Below are positions 27,284-39,072 of a stretch of DNA of 64,000 nt, in pieces. Location: contig CAJFCJ010000005.1 of assembly GCA_904063045.1 (NCBI GenBank), positions 4,358,689 to 4,422,688 on the forward strand, in the 5' to 3' direction. The stretch is from Dimorphilus gyrociliatus. Taxonomy: Eukaryota; Annelida; Polychaeta; Dinophilidae. The first letter of the stretch is position 1, and every line of letters begins with the position of its first letter. The translations under genes were made by a program, and so were the position numbers. Under the pieces are notes generated by a model that was not told where the DNA came from, did not search any database, and was given only the letters and a program-made list of their open reading frames with translations.

Positions 27284-27652
27284 ATACTGAAATTTCAATG
27301 GGAAATGGCAGATAATAGATTTCGCTTTATCTTTATGTTGTTTTAACTTTGACTGATCAAATTTCCACTATTAATAACATTTACACATTCTCTCCATCCA
27401 TCTACTTTATTCTTTTTGAACAAAAAATAAAAAAAAAAAGAATTGAATTATTTTTTTTTTCTTGAAAAAGAAATTCTTTTTTAATGACATCTGCTTCCTC
27501 ACATAAAGTATACTTTATGCTTATCTTTGCAATTTTTACCTTTCTTCTTCATCCTTTCTATTCTTACTTTCTCTTTTTCAACGTACGATAGTTACATTCT
27601 GCCTTTGCCTTTTTGATATACTTTTAATCTTTGTCAGATATATAGCTATACT

Positions 27653-27683
<31 letters not shown>

Positions 27684-27917
27684 TTATATATACTGTGTAT
27701 TGCATTTTTATGCATGCATATATTATTGCTCTTTGCCATTCTCTTAGCTTTAGAATCTTTCATTTTCTATTCATATATTTGCCTATATCGTAGTTGTGTT
27801 CTCTCTTTCTCTCCAACTTTCTTTTTCGTTTTTCGACCTATCACTAGGCCTAATCAGCCAAAAAAAAAATTACTTCGACAGTTGGAATTTAAACGACATT
27901 TTGAAAAGAAAGAAGTT

Positions 27918-28372
27918 ATGACAATCAAGAAAGTTACTTTTCTTCTAGCTCTCTTTTCTCTTCTATACATTCTGAAGTTTTCGGGCAAGTTTAACTTTTT
28001 CCCCTCCACCCCTCGGCTTATTGGACAAACTTCTTATTAAAGCTTCCTTTACATATGATATTATATTCTAGTGCATTTATTTCTTTGTTTAAAGTTATCG
28101 GTTATTTTTGAAAGTATTATATTACAGAGTCTGCTTCGACCACTCCTCAATTTTACAATTGTCGACCTAACAACCCTTGCTCGTCGTCCGGTCAAGTTTG
28201 CTGCTGGGAAGAAGATGTTGTAGCGGGATGTTGCGAACCAGGATTTAGATGTTGCCCTTCGCAAACAGGAGACAATCACGACTGCTGTCCGGATTCTCAA
28301 GGTGTTTGTCACGAGAGTGGGGGAGCGTATTGTTATTTGGCGAAACTTGTTAACAAAAGAGGAAATTTTTAA
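27918..28372 (+). CDS. Secreted granulin-like peptide (copy 2)
   Basis: Exon 1 is 27918-27984 (MTIKKVTFLLALFSLLYILK, a signal peptide). Exon 2 starts at 28128 after ATTACAG. The only donor that keeps phase 1, as in the sister genes, is G|GCAAGT, so this looks like a GC-AG intron. The mature part reads NCRPNNPC, then VCCWEEDVVAGCCEPGFRCC and a loop to HDCCP, then two single cysteines: the same 12-cysteine granulin-like framework. The tail is basic (KLVNKRGNF). It is more diverged from copy 1 than the inverted twin is. Confidence 0.8.
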
Positions 28373-29647
28373 TATAGAAAGAATTCTAAAAGATTTTTAG
28401 AATATTTCTTTAAAAGCAAAATATAAACCGTCTATTTTTTTATTTATACCTTTTCTCCACAATTTCAAAGCTCTGTATAACTACAAACAAGTCATTAATC
28501 TCATCCATTTTTCCTGTTCAACTCTTACTCTTTTTATCTTCAAAAATCAACTACTATTATGAATGTTCATAGATGTTACTTTCGTATTTCGCCCCTTAAC
28601 ACTTTCTCCTCCTTCCTACGTTAATCGACGGATAGTTTATCTATTGGGAGAAGAAAACGAGACACGAAATGTGATTAAATTCGTATTGTAATCCTAGAAG
28701 AAATTCTATTAGGACAATTTTAGGTTTTCTTCTTTCTCTCTTTCCTTGTAGTGATGTCTTAGAATACTACTATTTTGTTATATAAGAGAGAGAGAGAGAG
28801 GGAGGGAGAGCGAGAGAGAGAAGACATTCAAGAGAAAGATATACAGGAATAATAAAAGATATTAATAGATCATGATTGATTTTTTTAATACAAATTGATA
28901 TTTGTGATATTACTCTTTATTCATATAAATGTTAGTATACCTATGTATACAGACACGTTTACATACATATACACATATTCTTCCCCTCTTAACCTTTTAA
29001 CTCTATTCTCGTTCCTTTTGCCTTTTCCATTCTCTCTTTTAGTCTTTCTGTTCAATCAATATATTAAAAACGAATTCATTCGAAACAGCAAGGGAGATTG
29101 AAAGATTTTTAGCAGGGGTGGTAAGCAACAAACTAATGGGGCAAAAAATATGATGTTAACGCTTCGTGGGTGTTTTAATCGTATGAGATAAAGGCCTATC
29201 TCTCTCTCTCTCTCTTCATTGTACTTTTCTCTCAAGTTAAATAAATAGTAAATCTGAACAGAGTCTCGAGAGAGTAGTTTGGACATTAATCGGAAGGGGA
29301 GGTGGAATTCTATTGAAACAAAATGAGTGGGAAGACGGGAGGAACCGTTAAGTATTGTTTAGAGAAAAATAACAAGAGACTGTTATCGAAAACTTTGAAG
29401 AAAAAAAGGGCAATAGGCCTAACTGATTAATGAATATTCAAGTTATCATAAAAATTGATTAAAAGCGGTTACGCATAAAAGGAGATAAAATGTAAATGAA
29501 TGTTTGTGTATGTATCTGATTGACATATGTTCGATATCTCACGCTCTTCGTGCCAGGTACCGCAAATCTCTACCTATTGACGCAAACAAAATCTGCAAAT
29601 TTAAGGCCTTATTCATCTAATTCTTGGTTACGCTCTTAATTCAAAAC
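28373..29647. other. Intergenic region between granulin-like copies 2 and 3
   Basis: No gene seen. AT-rich DNA with a (GA)n tract at about 28781-28815 and a CT tract at about 29190-29214. Open frames here are short and compositionally biased. Confidence 0.5.
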
Positions 29648-30078
29648 ATGTCTTTAACTATCAAATTTGCTATATTTTTCTCCTTTTGCTTAATTGCAAA
29701 CGCCTATCCAGGTAAGTTTGTTTTGTTAATTCACTTTCTCTAACCCTTTCTCTCTCTCTCTCTCTCTCTGTATCTCTGCTATTCTAGTTTAATAGTTACA
29801 TGGTATCTTTTTTTACAGGAAATCCGTTTCGTAAGGAAAATGACAGCTGTAGACCAAATAATCAATGCCAAGCAGTTGGACAAGTTTGTTGCTGGGAATT
29901 GGATCAATCCATTGGATGCTGTGAAAAAAACTTTAAATGCTGCCCTTCGCTTAGTGGAGATCGTCACAATTGCTGTCCGGTAAAAGAGTCCGAATGCAAC
30001 AACAATAATGGAGCGTCTTGCTATCTTTTGAAAACAGTTTTAAAGAAAACTGGAAAAACTTCAGTAAAAGAGGATTGA
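29648..30078 (+). CDS. Secreted granulin-like peptide (copy 3)
   Basis: Exon 1 is 29648-29711 (MSLTIKFAIFFSFCLIANAYP, a signal peptide) with donor GTAAGT in phase 1. Exon 2 is 29819-30078 after TTTTACAG. The mature part starts NPFRKENDSCRPNNQC, then QVCCWELDQSIGCCEKNFKC and HNCCPVKESEC, with a lysine-rich tail ending SVKED. The 12-cysteine granulin-like framework is intact. The intron position matches copies 1, 2 and 5, immediately after the signal peptide. Confidence 0.85.
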
Positions 30079-31295
30079 TTTTAAAACAAAAAGTCTAATA
30101 GAAAAAAAGAGAGAGAGAGGCCATGGCTTGATTTTTATCTAAAATAGAATAAAAAAGATTGAACAAGACTCTACAGATATTTCTATCCCGTCTCTCTCTC
30201 TCTCTCTCTCCCTCTCTGTCTCCCTCTTTTGATTGCTAACATATGTGAGGGGTACACTCATTTATTTGCTGTACTCTCCTTCATCGTAATTTTTCTACTC
30301 TTACTCCTACTCCTACTCCTGCACAACAACTAATTTTTACTTAAACTATCTTTTTATTCTCTTAAAAAAGAGATAGAAAACAGTTAAAGGAAGAAATAAA
30401 TGATCAAGTTTTCTATTCCTTTTTTGACTGAATGAAATACAAAAGTTTCGATTGGTAGAAGGTCTTTAGGCCTCATTTAAATATCAGTTTATATATATAT
30501 TATATATAAATAATAAAAATATAGCTTTAATTTTATCTTTAATCTTATTTTTAAAATATTTTTTATATCTAAATAAAAGAACCGAGTCTTTTGATTTGTT
30601 CATTTTTCTCTATCTTTCCTCTCTCTCTCTCTCTCTCTATCTCTCGTCTTGAGCTCTTTCAAATTCAACTTTCTATCAAGTTTATATGCTATCTATATTT
30701 TAAGTATCCGCATTAAAAACAAGAAGCTAAAAAAACAGGTTATGCAATCTTTTCGTCCTATTCCTCCTACTTGTCTTAGTCATTCCTAATCCAATCTATG
30801 TTACCATGACAAAGAGTCGGCCTAGGATAAAACTGAACTGAAATATAGATGCCTAGAAATTATAGTTCAATAGTAAAATCTGACGAAAAGAAAGAGAAGT
30901 GTAACAAGCGGGATAGACAATGATCTATGGAGATAAAAGATGGCTCTTTGATACATTCTCTCCAAGACTATAAATAGGTATGTATCATACGGTATGTATG
31001 TATATTTATTTGGCTTGTTGATATAGTAAAAACTAAACGGGAGCGCAAAGTGGAAACTTTAACTGCGTCGCCTAGTCGTTAAGTGATAAAAATAGCAGAT
31101 GTCGCATTACATGTACCTAATTTTTGTACGCTTTTTTTTCCAAATATACATCATTTTGACCCAGATTTTAAATATGAATAAATTCTGATGTAACGATGAT
31201 AGCTATCTTATTATTTCCTCAACTCTTATTCTGGAAACTAGTTCTTCCGATTTCCCTTTCTTTTTCTTTGCATTTAGAGAAATCCAGCTAATAAA
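30079..31295. other. Intergenic region between granulin-like copies 3 and 4
   Basis: No gene seen. CT tracts lie at about 30190-30214 and 30621-30640. A short segment at 30797-30824 (TACCATGACAA then TCGGCCTA) recurs at 53379-53400. Confidence 0.5.
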
Positions 31296-31740
31296 ATGTT
31301 TTCAAAAGCAATCCTACTGTTCTTTTTACTCTTTTGCTTCTTCTTCTCTCTTCACCAAGCAAGGATGATTAGCAATTTACAAGAAACCACTCCACAATTT
31401 GGTAATTGCAGGTAAGCGTGAACAGCTTGAATGAATGAACGATTCAGACAATTAATTGAACGAAATTGATAAATATAAGATAGAACCAATTGTAAATCCA
31501 TTTTTGGATTAAAATACTCTTTTCCCCTCGGCTATTCCCTATTATAGACCAGACAACACTTGCTCGATACAAGGTGAAATTTGCTGTTGGGAAAGCAATA
31601 CAGTTAGCGGTTGTTGTGAAACCGGATATAAATGTTGCCCCTCCCAATCAGGAAGTGCGCACGATTGTTGCCCAGAAAGTGATGAAACTTGTCAAGGATC
31701 GCAATGCTATTTGGCCAAAGTTTATAAAAATTACAATTAA
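31296..31740 (+). CDS. Secreted granulin-like peptide (copy 4)
   Basis: Exon 1 is 31296-31411 and codes a hydrophobic signal peptide (MFSKAILLFFLLFCFFFSLH) plus the propeptide up to the first cysteine. Exon 2 is 31548-31740. The intron is in phase 2 inside the codon after the first cysteine (NC|RPDNTC), a different position from the sister genes. The mature part has EICCWESNTVSGCCETGYKC and HDCCPESDETC, ending CYLAKVYKNYN. The gap between the last two cysteines is shorter (C-x4-C) than in the other copies. Confidence 0.85.
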
Positions 31741-33953
31741 TAAAGGATAAGAAAAAGGGAAGAGAAGATAAGGAAGAAAATGAAGAAGAAGAAGAAGAAA
31801 AACAGCAATAATATTTAAAACCAAACCAAATAAAATATGATGATAATTTTAGAATTGGAATTTTATTGATTTTTAAGGATTTTCTCTCTTTCCTCTCCTC
31901 TTTTTCTCTTCTCTCTTTTATTTGTTTTACATTTTTCACATCAATACGCTTTTTCATTAAAATAAATACAATTTAGTTAAATAAAACAATCCTTCAGTCT
32001 TCGCCTATCCATCTATTTAAGTGATTTTGATATCTTCTTTATCATCTTCATTCTTCTTTCATATTAATGGAGGAAGGGAGAGGGAATAAATCAAAGTAAT
32101 CTTATTAAATATGAACGCTTGGAAGGGAAAAACAAATATTCAACAGATGGTAAAGAATAAATTAAACTAGTGGGTGTGTTCAGGGCAGTGTATCCTTTTT
32201 TAATATTAACAAAGCCAATAGATTAGTACTACTATACACTGTATCTACACATTTCGTTGATGTGTTGAACGATGGCCAAATTTTTCAATTCTCCTTTCCT
32301 CCTATACGAGTAATAGGACAGAATATACAACATACAAACACTTGCAGACTCTTTCTTGGCTTTAGAATAGTCATTATCGCTTTATTTATTTTTATTATTA
32401 TTGTTATTATAGTTGCTTTTTATCTTATTGTTGTTTTCTTTATAAAACTATATTATAGTGTATATACGAGATCCTATTCAATCATTAAATGAGCATGCTT
32501 TGTCTTCCTTGTCTCTTGCGTTTCCTTTAAACAGTTTACTTAATTTCTATTCATAGAAACATTGTATTTTTAATCAAAAGAAAGTTAATTTTAACTCTTT
32601 TGTCTGGCCTTTTTTGTTATTTATAGCGATGATACTTAAACCTATACAGTATAAACTAATATATAATTATATTATATACACAGTATATATATATATATAT
32701 ATATATATTTGTATTTGTCTACTAAAGGAGAGAAAGATGAAGGAATTGCTTTAACTAATCTTTAAATCTTTTATATACGAGGATCCACTATAAGAAATAT
32801 ATTCAATTAAAAATAAACTGCTTTTCTCAAGGCTTGTAGTAAGTTAGAAAATATCGTTCAAGTGGCACTTGATCGGTGATATTGAGAGATAATTAAAGAT
32901 TATATGTATCTATCTAACTATCTCTTTATTCTCTCTTTTACTAATTTTAATCTATAGTCTTTTCAATTGTAGTCAAGATGACTAGTAAATACAAATAAAC
33001 TAGACGATATATTCCATTGTATAAACATTTCTTCTACCTCTTTTTTACGTTGAGTAAAACTACTACGACTACTACTGGTAGTAGTATTACTACCAGTTTT
33101 ACCACAGATATTCACTTGATACTATTTATCCCCATCCTTCTCTTAATTCACTTGAAATCAATTCATTCTTTTTGTCTGAGTCATTCGTTAAACAGACCTT
33201 AAATGAGATAGCAGAATTTAGAAACATGACGTCAAAATACATAATCTCATTAGTAAATTGAAAAAGATAGTCAACCTGCAGACTTTTCAGATTGTTTTCG
33301 TTGAAAAGGCAAAAATAAAACTTTATACTGTATCTTTAATATAGATAAAAAATAACAAAACCAGAATTGCGACCACACCTCTCTCTCTCTCTCTCTCTCT
33401 TATTTTAACCTTTTAGACTTCATATGATTATTTTCTTTCTTTTTAGATTTTCTCTTCTAGTGCCGACAACTATTTGAAAAAGTGTAATTAACTTTATTAT
33501 AAGAATTAATCTACTTTAAAAGTTAAATTATGCCTTTAGAAAAAATATTTCAAAGTAATAATTGAAAGAAAAGGACAGGTAAAAGTATAGAGGAACAGAG
33601 ATAGATAGATAGATAGAGAGAAAGAGAAGAGAGAAAATGAATTAGTACAAAAATATTTCACAAAGGTAACTCGTCAGTGTAAGAAAAGCTGTTGGTTTTC
33701 AGATTAAGCATTACGAATAAAGATCGAAATGGCCGCTTTATGTAAGATTACTCTTTCTCGCAGACTAAACATCTATTCAAGCATATTTTAAGGAGCAACT
33801 TTACTATTCTTAAACAAATAAAATAAACAGTTAAGCAATAATGCCATTTCACTTAAAAATCGTTTATTATTCAACATAGAAAAACTGATTCAATACAAAA
33901 GAAATTGTCTGCCAATATTCTTCAAAAACTAGTGTCAACCTTTTATTCTTTAG

Positions 33954-33984
<31 letters not shown>

Positions 33985-34591
33985 CAAGATATACTGTATA
34001 TATATATAATATACATACTTTAAGTCATATTAACTTTGTCTGACTGACCACACCCTGATTTAAATTGACTATAATTTTGTTCATTGTAAATTGAATTCGA
34101 CCTATATATCCGAAACTATTACATCCTTTGATACCCTTCCCAAAAAAGCCAACAACAACAATTTCCCGTGGTTGTAATCGAAATCTCTCGATTTCCATTA
34201 TGGATTATATCTTATCTGAAGTGGCTTATTAAAGAGAAAATTTTATCTCTTAGCTCTCCAATTAAACATGATTATTCAACAAATAACGTGAAATCATTGC
34301 ACAATGTATGTATTTGAAAACATCTCTGTCTCGTCATATTATTGATGGACATCCATTTCTCCTAGTATAGGATAAATTTCAGAGTGAGGTCATACAGTAT
34401 GTAGTTCTTTAATAAACTGCACTCCTCCCAGATAAAAAGAAATTAACTTTATCGAATACATAAAATATTCTTATCTTATCGAGATATCTTAGATTACGCT
34501 TAATTAGTATTAGCCCTTATAAAATCAATGGATTTTAAGCGATTTCAATTTACTTTATCTTTTGACAGCAGTTGCAGTTGAAAAGTGAAAA
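31741..34591. other. Intergenic region between granulin-like copy 4 and first CBM14 gene
   Basis: No supported gene in about 2.85 kb. It has AT-rich palindromes with ACTGTATA cores (32646-32705), CT tracts at 33378-33402 and 33956-33981, and a degenerate (ACT)n tract at about 33060-33085. The open frames at 32262 and 33017 are compositionally biased and lack gene-like neighbours. Confidence 0.5.
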
Positions 34592-35443
34592 ATGAAACTA
34601 GTTTTTATTTCTGTTCTTTTATCTATTGGTTTGTCTTTAACCTTGCTTAGCTTTACCTTGAAAATACTTTATCTAAACTTTTTCTTTTCCCTATTGTCTC
34701 ATCAACAAATAAAGCTACTTGCTATGCCAATGAATGTATTGGTAAACCAGACGGAACGCATGTTAATCAGGCTTGCAATTACTACGTCGAATGTCGTAAT
34801 CAACAAGAATACCCTTTCTATTGTAATCCCCCATTGGTTTATAATCATTTAAAACGAAGATGTGACAAGTATGTTGTGTTCAATAGGCTGTTCACTTTTG
34901 CTTAAAACATTTCTTTACCTTAGTCCAGAAAGTACTCCTCCTCCATGTGGACAACAAGAGAATTGCGATTCCCTACCCGATGGAAAATATCCCATTCTAC
35001 GATTCCAATGCAGATGTTATTTCACCTGTAGATCATCTATAAATATAGGAACCCAATGCTGTCCGGGTGGTTTGTAAAATACTTTCAATTTTTAAATACA
35101 GTGAAATGATGGAATGAAATTTCTTTCAATAGGTTTGGTTTGGGATATATTTTCCGGAGTTTGTAATTGGGATTATCAGGTTCCTCCACCGTGCGGAACC
35201 AAACCAGTGCCAACGCCTCCAGTCGAAACAACGTCTACTCCAGTCAAAACAACGTCTGCTCCAGCCGAAACAACGTCTTCTCCTGCGGAAACAACAACTA
35301 TGGGAAGCTCAGGTTCAGGATCAGGCTCAGGTTCAGGATCAGGCTCAGGTTCAGGATCAGGCTCAGGTTCAGGATCAGGCTCAGGTTCAGGCTCAACTTC
35401 AAATTTTGACACAAATTTCGATGAATTTGTATTGATAAATTAA
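34592..35443 (+). CDS. Secreted chitin-binding (peritrophin-A/CBM14) protein with Ser-Gly repeat tail
   Basis: Exons 34592-34628, 34715-34868, 34924-35069 and 35133-35443, joined in consistent phases 1, 2, 1. Exon 1 gives the signal peptide start MKLVFISVLLSI. The first CBM14 module (CIGKPDGTHVNQACNYYVEC to RRCDK) and the second (CDSLPDGKYPILRFQCRC to DIFSGVCNW) each keep the six-cysteine peritrophin pattern with aromatic residues near the core cysteines. A Thr/Pro/Glu-rich linker follows, then about 15 SG dipeptides from a 24 bp repeat at 35320-35394, and an acidic tail. CBM14 modules bind chitin in peritrophic matrix, cuticle or mucus. Thr-rich and SG repeats suggest O-glycosylation or glycosaminoglycan attachment (inference). 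Confidence 0.88.
35320..35394 (+). repeat. Coding minisatellite (Ser-Gly dipeptides)
   Basis: Tandem GGTTCAGGATCAGGCTCA-like units coding repeated Ser-Gly inside the last exon of the CBM14 gene. Confidence 0.9.
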
Positions 35444-37564
35444 GTTTTGAAATAGGAAATTAAACTGTATATTGTATATAATAATATTAGAGAGAAGATA
35501 TTCTTTAGGAAGATGTTTGAAATCTTTCTACTCCTTTATCTCTCTATCTATCTATATTTGTCGTTTCTTTCTCGTCTCTTTGCAACCTGCAGAGAGAAGA
35601 GAAAGAAAGACAGAGAGAGAGAGAGAGAGAAATAAGCTATGTACCTTTTTAAATTAATAGATAATTCTAATAATACTTCATTAATTGAATAAAGAAGAAT
35701 AATAGTAATCTTAAAGAAAAACTTGTTTCTAGATTTAATAGTAAATTCAGTAAATTTCCTGTAGATGGCAGCGTTGTTTAAAATAAGTCTATTGTTAACA
35801 AAAGTGAAAGTTATTTAACAATAGGAGGATGAATGGTTATTGATGATAGAATGTTTCTATTTTAAAGAATTAACGAATTATGTAAAAAACAAGAAGAACA
35901 AAATGAATAGATTTATAGATTTTTTAATTAGTTTGTTTCTTTGTTTCATTTGTTTTTAGATGAACAAAAATTTATTGATTTTTTTTTTTAAAAAAAAAAT
36001 CTATTCCTTTTTTTTTTGGTTTTATTTTGTAAACTTTTTCTAAATTGATAAGAAAAAAAGAAAAACAGGCTTAAAGCATTTACTCTGTTAGGCTTCAATT
36101 TGATCTATCTACAGTATGAGATGGAAGGCTAAATTTCGGAGAGGGTCAAAAGGAAAATAGTAGGGAGAGAGAGATGGGAGGGAGTGTTAATTTATATCTC
36201 TTCCTCTCCCCCCTAAATGTACAAGTATGTGATTAGTCAGATCTCTATTGTATAGTTATTATCTCCGTTTATTAGATATTACATAATAGATGACGAAAGC
36301 TACCGATAGAATAAGATCGGTAACAGTTCTATAAAATAGCATTCATTTAAAATTCACTTTACGTATCATCGATTTCAATTTCGACAAGCAGGTGGCGCTC
36401 TATGTTAAAAGTTCTTTAAAAAAGGATTTTTAAGGACTGATATATCTTATGCACGAAGGAAAATAATGATTTTTATTTACTTGATTAGTTTAGCTTCTCT
36501 CTCATTTTAATCTTTGTAAACTCTCCAATCTTTTATAATCTTTAGAAGATCTCTTCTCTTTCTCTCGTCTCTTCCTCTTTATTCTTCAGTGTCTAATTAT
36601 CACTTGACTTGACTTTTAGAGATTTTGGCAGAAAGTTTTTTATTAATGATGTCCGTAGTGGCCTTGTTTCTTAGCTTTAGTCAATAGGCATGTCTATGAA
36701 ATGCAAATGGACACGTTACATCCATTCGGACATATTTGTTTTTATAGTTGATTCTATTCCTCCATCAACGTCTGGAAGAATCATCGATTACTTTGCAAAG
36801 AATGCAGCATATAGTTGGCAGAGAGAAAGCTAAAAGAGATGACGATTCAATCTCTGTACATTTAAAAGACTACCTACACCTAATACCTGACTACATTTAA
36901 ACTTTAAACCATCATATACAGTAAACTGAATTGTGCAGAAAACAACCTTACCCTTTATTCTTTATACCCTAGAACTGAGACACATTCCCAAGTCTTTTCA
37001 GTTAACCCTTTCCTAACCTAGCCAAATCCTCAATTAAATTCTCCTAACAGTATGAATATCTGGAATATCTGAAATCTTACGATGAATTCTCCCATGAGGA
37101 GGAGGAGGAGAAGAGGACATTTTCTCTATCATTTAGAGATAATAATTATAGGGAAGAATTAACAATTGATACTATACAGTATAGATATATCCGGTATATT
37201 GAATATCTATGGTTGCAATACCAGGAAGAAGAGAGAGAGAAAAGGTGAGAAATATTGCAAGTGTATATTAAAATCCTTTAAGGCAAACATTAAGAAAATG
37301 TATATTTTTATATTAAGAGAAATAGAAAAGAAAGCTAGAAATATCACTCCAAAATACATTATGATTAGTAGTAGTATAGAGGTAAAACATCAAAGAAAGA
37401 AGAGAGGTTTTATCTTTATTATCTTTTAACTCTTCCTCTTATTCTCCTTCTTAAAATTTTTCTCAAGAAAAATCTCTATATAGTATTAAATAAAAACAAA
37501 AACGCTTGTCTGCTTTTTTCCTCTCCTTTGACTTTGCCGTCTACTTGTTTTGTTTCATTCTCTT
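35444..37564. other. Intergenic region between CBM14 gene 1 and minus-strand stomatin
   Basis: No gene seen. Two sequences close to the animal CTCF core motif lie at 35758-35773 (CCTGTAGATGGCAGCG) and 36384-36400 (ACAAGCAGGTGGCGCTC). Otherwise AT-rich with homopolymer runs at 35980-36020. Confidence 0.5.
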
Positions 37565-39072
37565 TCAGTTCTTCGGACCGAAGGCATTCATGAGTTCTAG
37601 ATAAGAAATATAAAGTTAGGAACAGTTAAACGAATAGGAAATGCTTTAGTTTCATTCTCTTTCTAAAACTTACCAATCGGTAGAGGGAATATGATGGTGG
37701 AATTCTTTTCTGCTGATATTTGCGTTAGAGTTTGAAGATATCGGAGTTGGAGAGCTCCCGTAGCCTCGTTTATAACATCGGCTGCTTCTTTCAATGCTCT
37801 AGAGGCGTTTTGTTCACCTTCCGCCGCGATAACCTTTGCTCTAGCGTCCCTGGTCGCTTCTGCCTCTGCCGCCATAGCCCTTTGTAGTTGAACAGGTAGT
37901 CGTACATCCTTAATTTCAACCCTTTCAACTTTAACACCCCATGGATCAGTACCTAATGGGAAGAGACAAATTTGAAGAATGTCTTAGATGGATAATTGGT
38001 AGAAGAAGAGGAAGAGGAAGAGGAAGAAGAAGAAGCAGACGAATGTGATAAAGAAAAACAACCAAAGACTATACAACAAAAAGGTGACTCGCAGTGGTTT
38101 ACTTTCTAGCAGAAACTTACCCTCATCAAGGACAATCTGAAGATGAAATAAAACAATATATAGAGTAAAAATTCAAGATTATATAGTAGAGTATTGGATA
38201 GCAGAATAAAAGAGAAGCAGTCTACTTGTACAGTCTACAACTGTTGCATATACAATATACTGTATATTGTATTCATTTAAATAAAGGTACATTTTACTGG
38301 ATTTGTTTTATTTAGTGTCTGATTCTGTCATTCAATATTTACCTGCATATTATTCGCTACTGTTTCCCTTTCTGTTAGAATATCGCTTAGCGTTTTTGTT
38401 CCTAAAATATTTCTTAATGTTGTTTGGGCTAAAAGGCGAGTTGATCTGGAACAATCTTCCACATTCACTACGGAAATCATTGGATTCGAAATTTTATAAT
38501 AAACAACTGCATCAACCGCAATTGTTACCGAATCCTTTGTTAGAATCTCTTGAGGTGGAACGTCAAAGGAAACCGTACGCAAATCAACTTTGACAAAATG
38601 ATCCAAACAGGGTATAATAAAGAATATTCCGGGTCCTCTAGACCCGGAAAGAACTCTTCCAAGTCTAAACATAACCGCTCTTTCGTATTCCTGTACGAGC
38701 TTTACGCACATGAATATTGAAATTGGAAAAGTTAAAAAGATAAGAAGGAGTGAAATTCCTTTCAGGATTATCTAGTAGCGGGAAAAGAATTATTCATTTA
38801 AGTTATAGCTGAAGAAGGAATAGAATAATTAGATAATTATACTGTAGACTTACACCGCAACATCCAAGACTGCCTCCTCCTCCCTTGATCGTAACATTGT
38901 CGTCTGATTAATTTACAGAGTTAGGTTATTGAAAAAAAGAAAAGAGAAGAGGAAGAAAAGCATTTTTGTTTAAAAGTTGTAACTTTTTCAATTAGAAAAA
39001 GAAACGTATAGAAGATTTAAATAAGATTATTTCTGCATAGCTAACTGATCATTTACCTTTCGAATTATCCAT
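37565..39072 (-). CDS. Stomatin-family protein (copy 1)
   Basis: Six minus-strand exons: 39072-39057 (MDNSK), 38903-38856, 38758-38343, 38136-38121 (16 bases), 37952-37674, 37596-37565, giving about 268 residues, the usual stomatin size. A Gly/Cys N-terminus (SLGCCG) precedes one hydrophobic hairpin ([17 protein letters not shown]), then the SPFH/PHB domain: [45 protein letters not shown], and the C-terminal coiled coil with [20 protein letters not shown]. It ends [14 protein letters not shown]. Stomatins are cytoplasmic-face membrane scaffold proteins that oligomerise in cholesterol-rich domains and tune ion channels. A close paralogue lies in opposite orientation at 46257-47473. Confidence 0.93.

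Larger units (their letters stand above)
26735..27418 (-). repeat. Left arm of ~690 bp inverted duplication (granulin-like gene plus promoter)
   Basis: The reverse complement is nearly identical to 51676-52370, including about 220 bases upstream of the ATG, the whole coding region and the 3' end. Similarity stops at about 26735/52370 and 27418/51676. The only coding change seen in the mature part is Ala to Thr. The CT tract in the intron differs slightly in length. Confidence 0.9.

Noticed and set aside
32262-33202. Two hydrophobic plus-strand open frames
   Set aside because: AT-driven Ile/Phe runs without splice sites, signal peptide processing context or family resemblance.
35176-35412. 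Glu-Pro repeat open frame on the minus strand
   Set aside because: It is the antisense shadow of the Ser-Gly repeat in the CBM14 gene.
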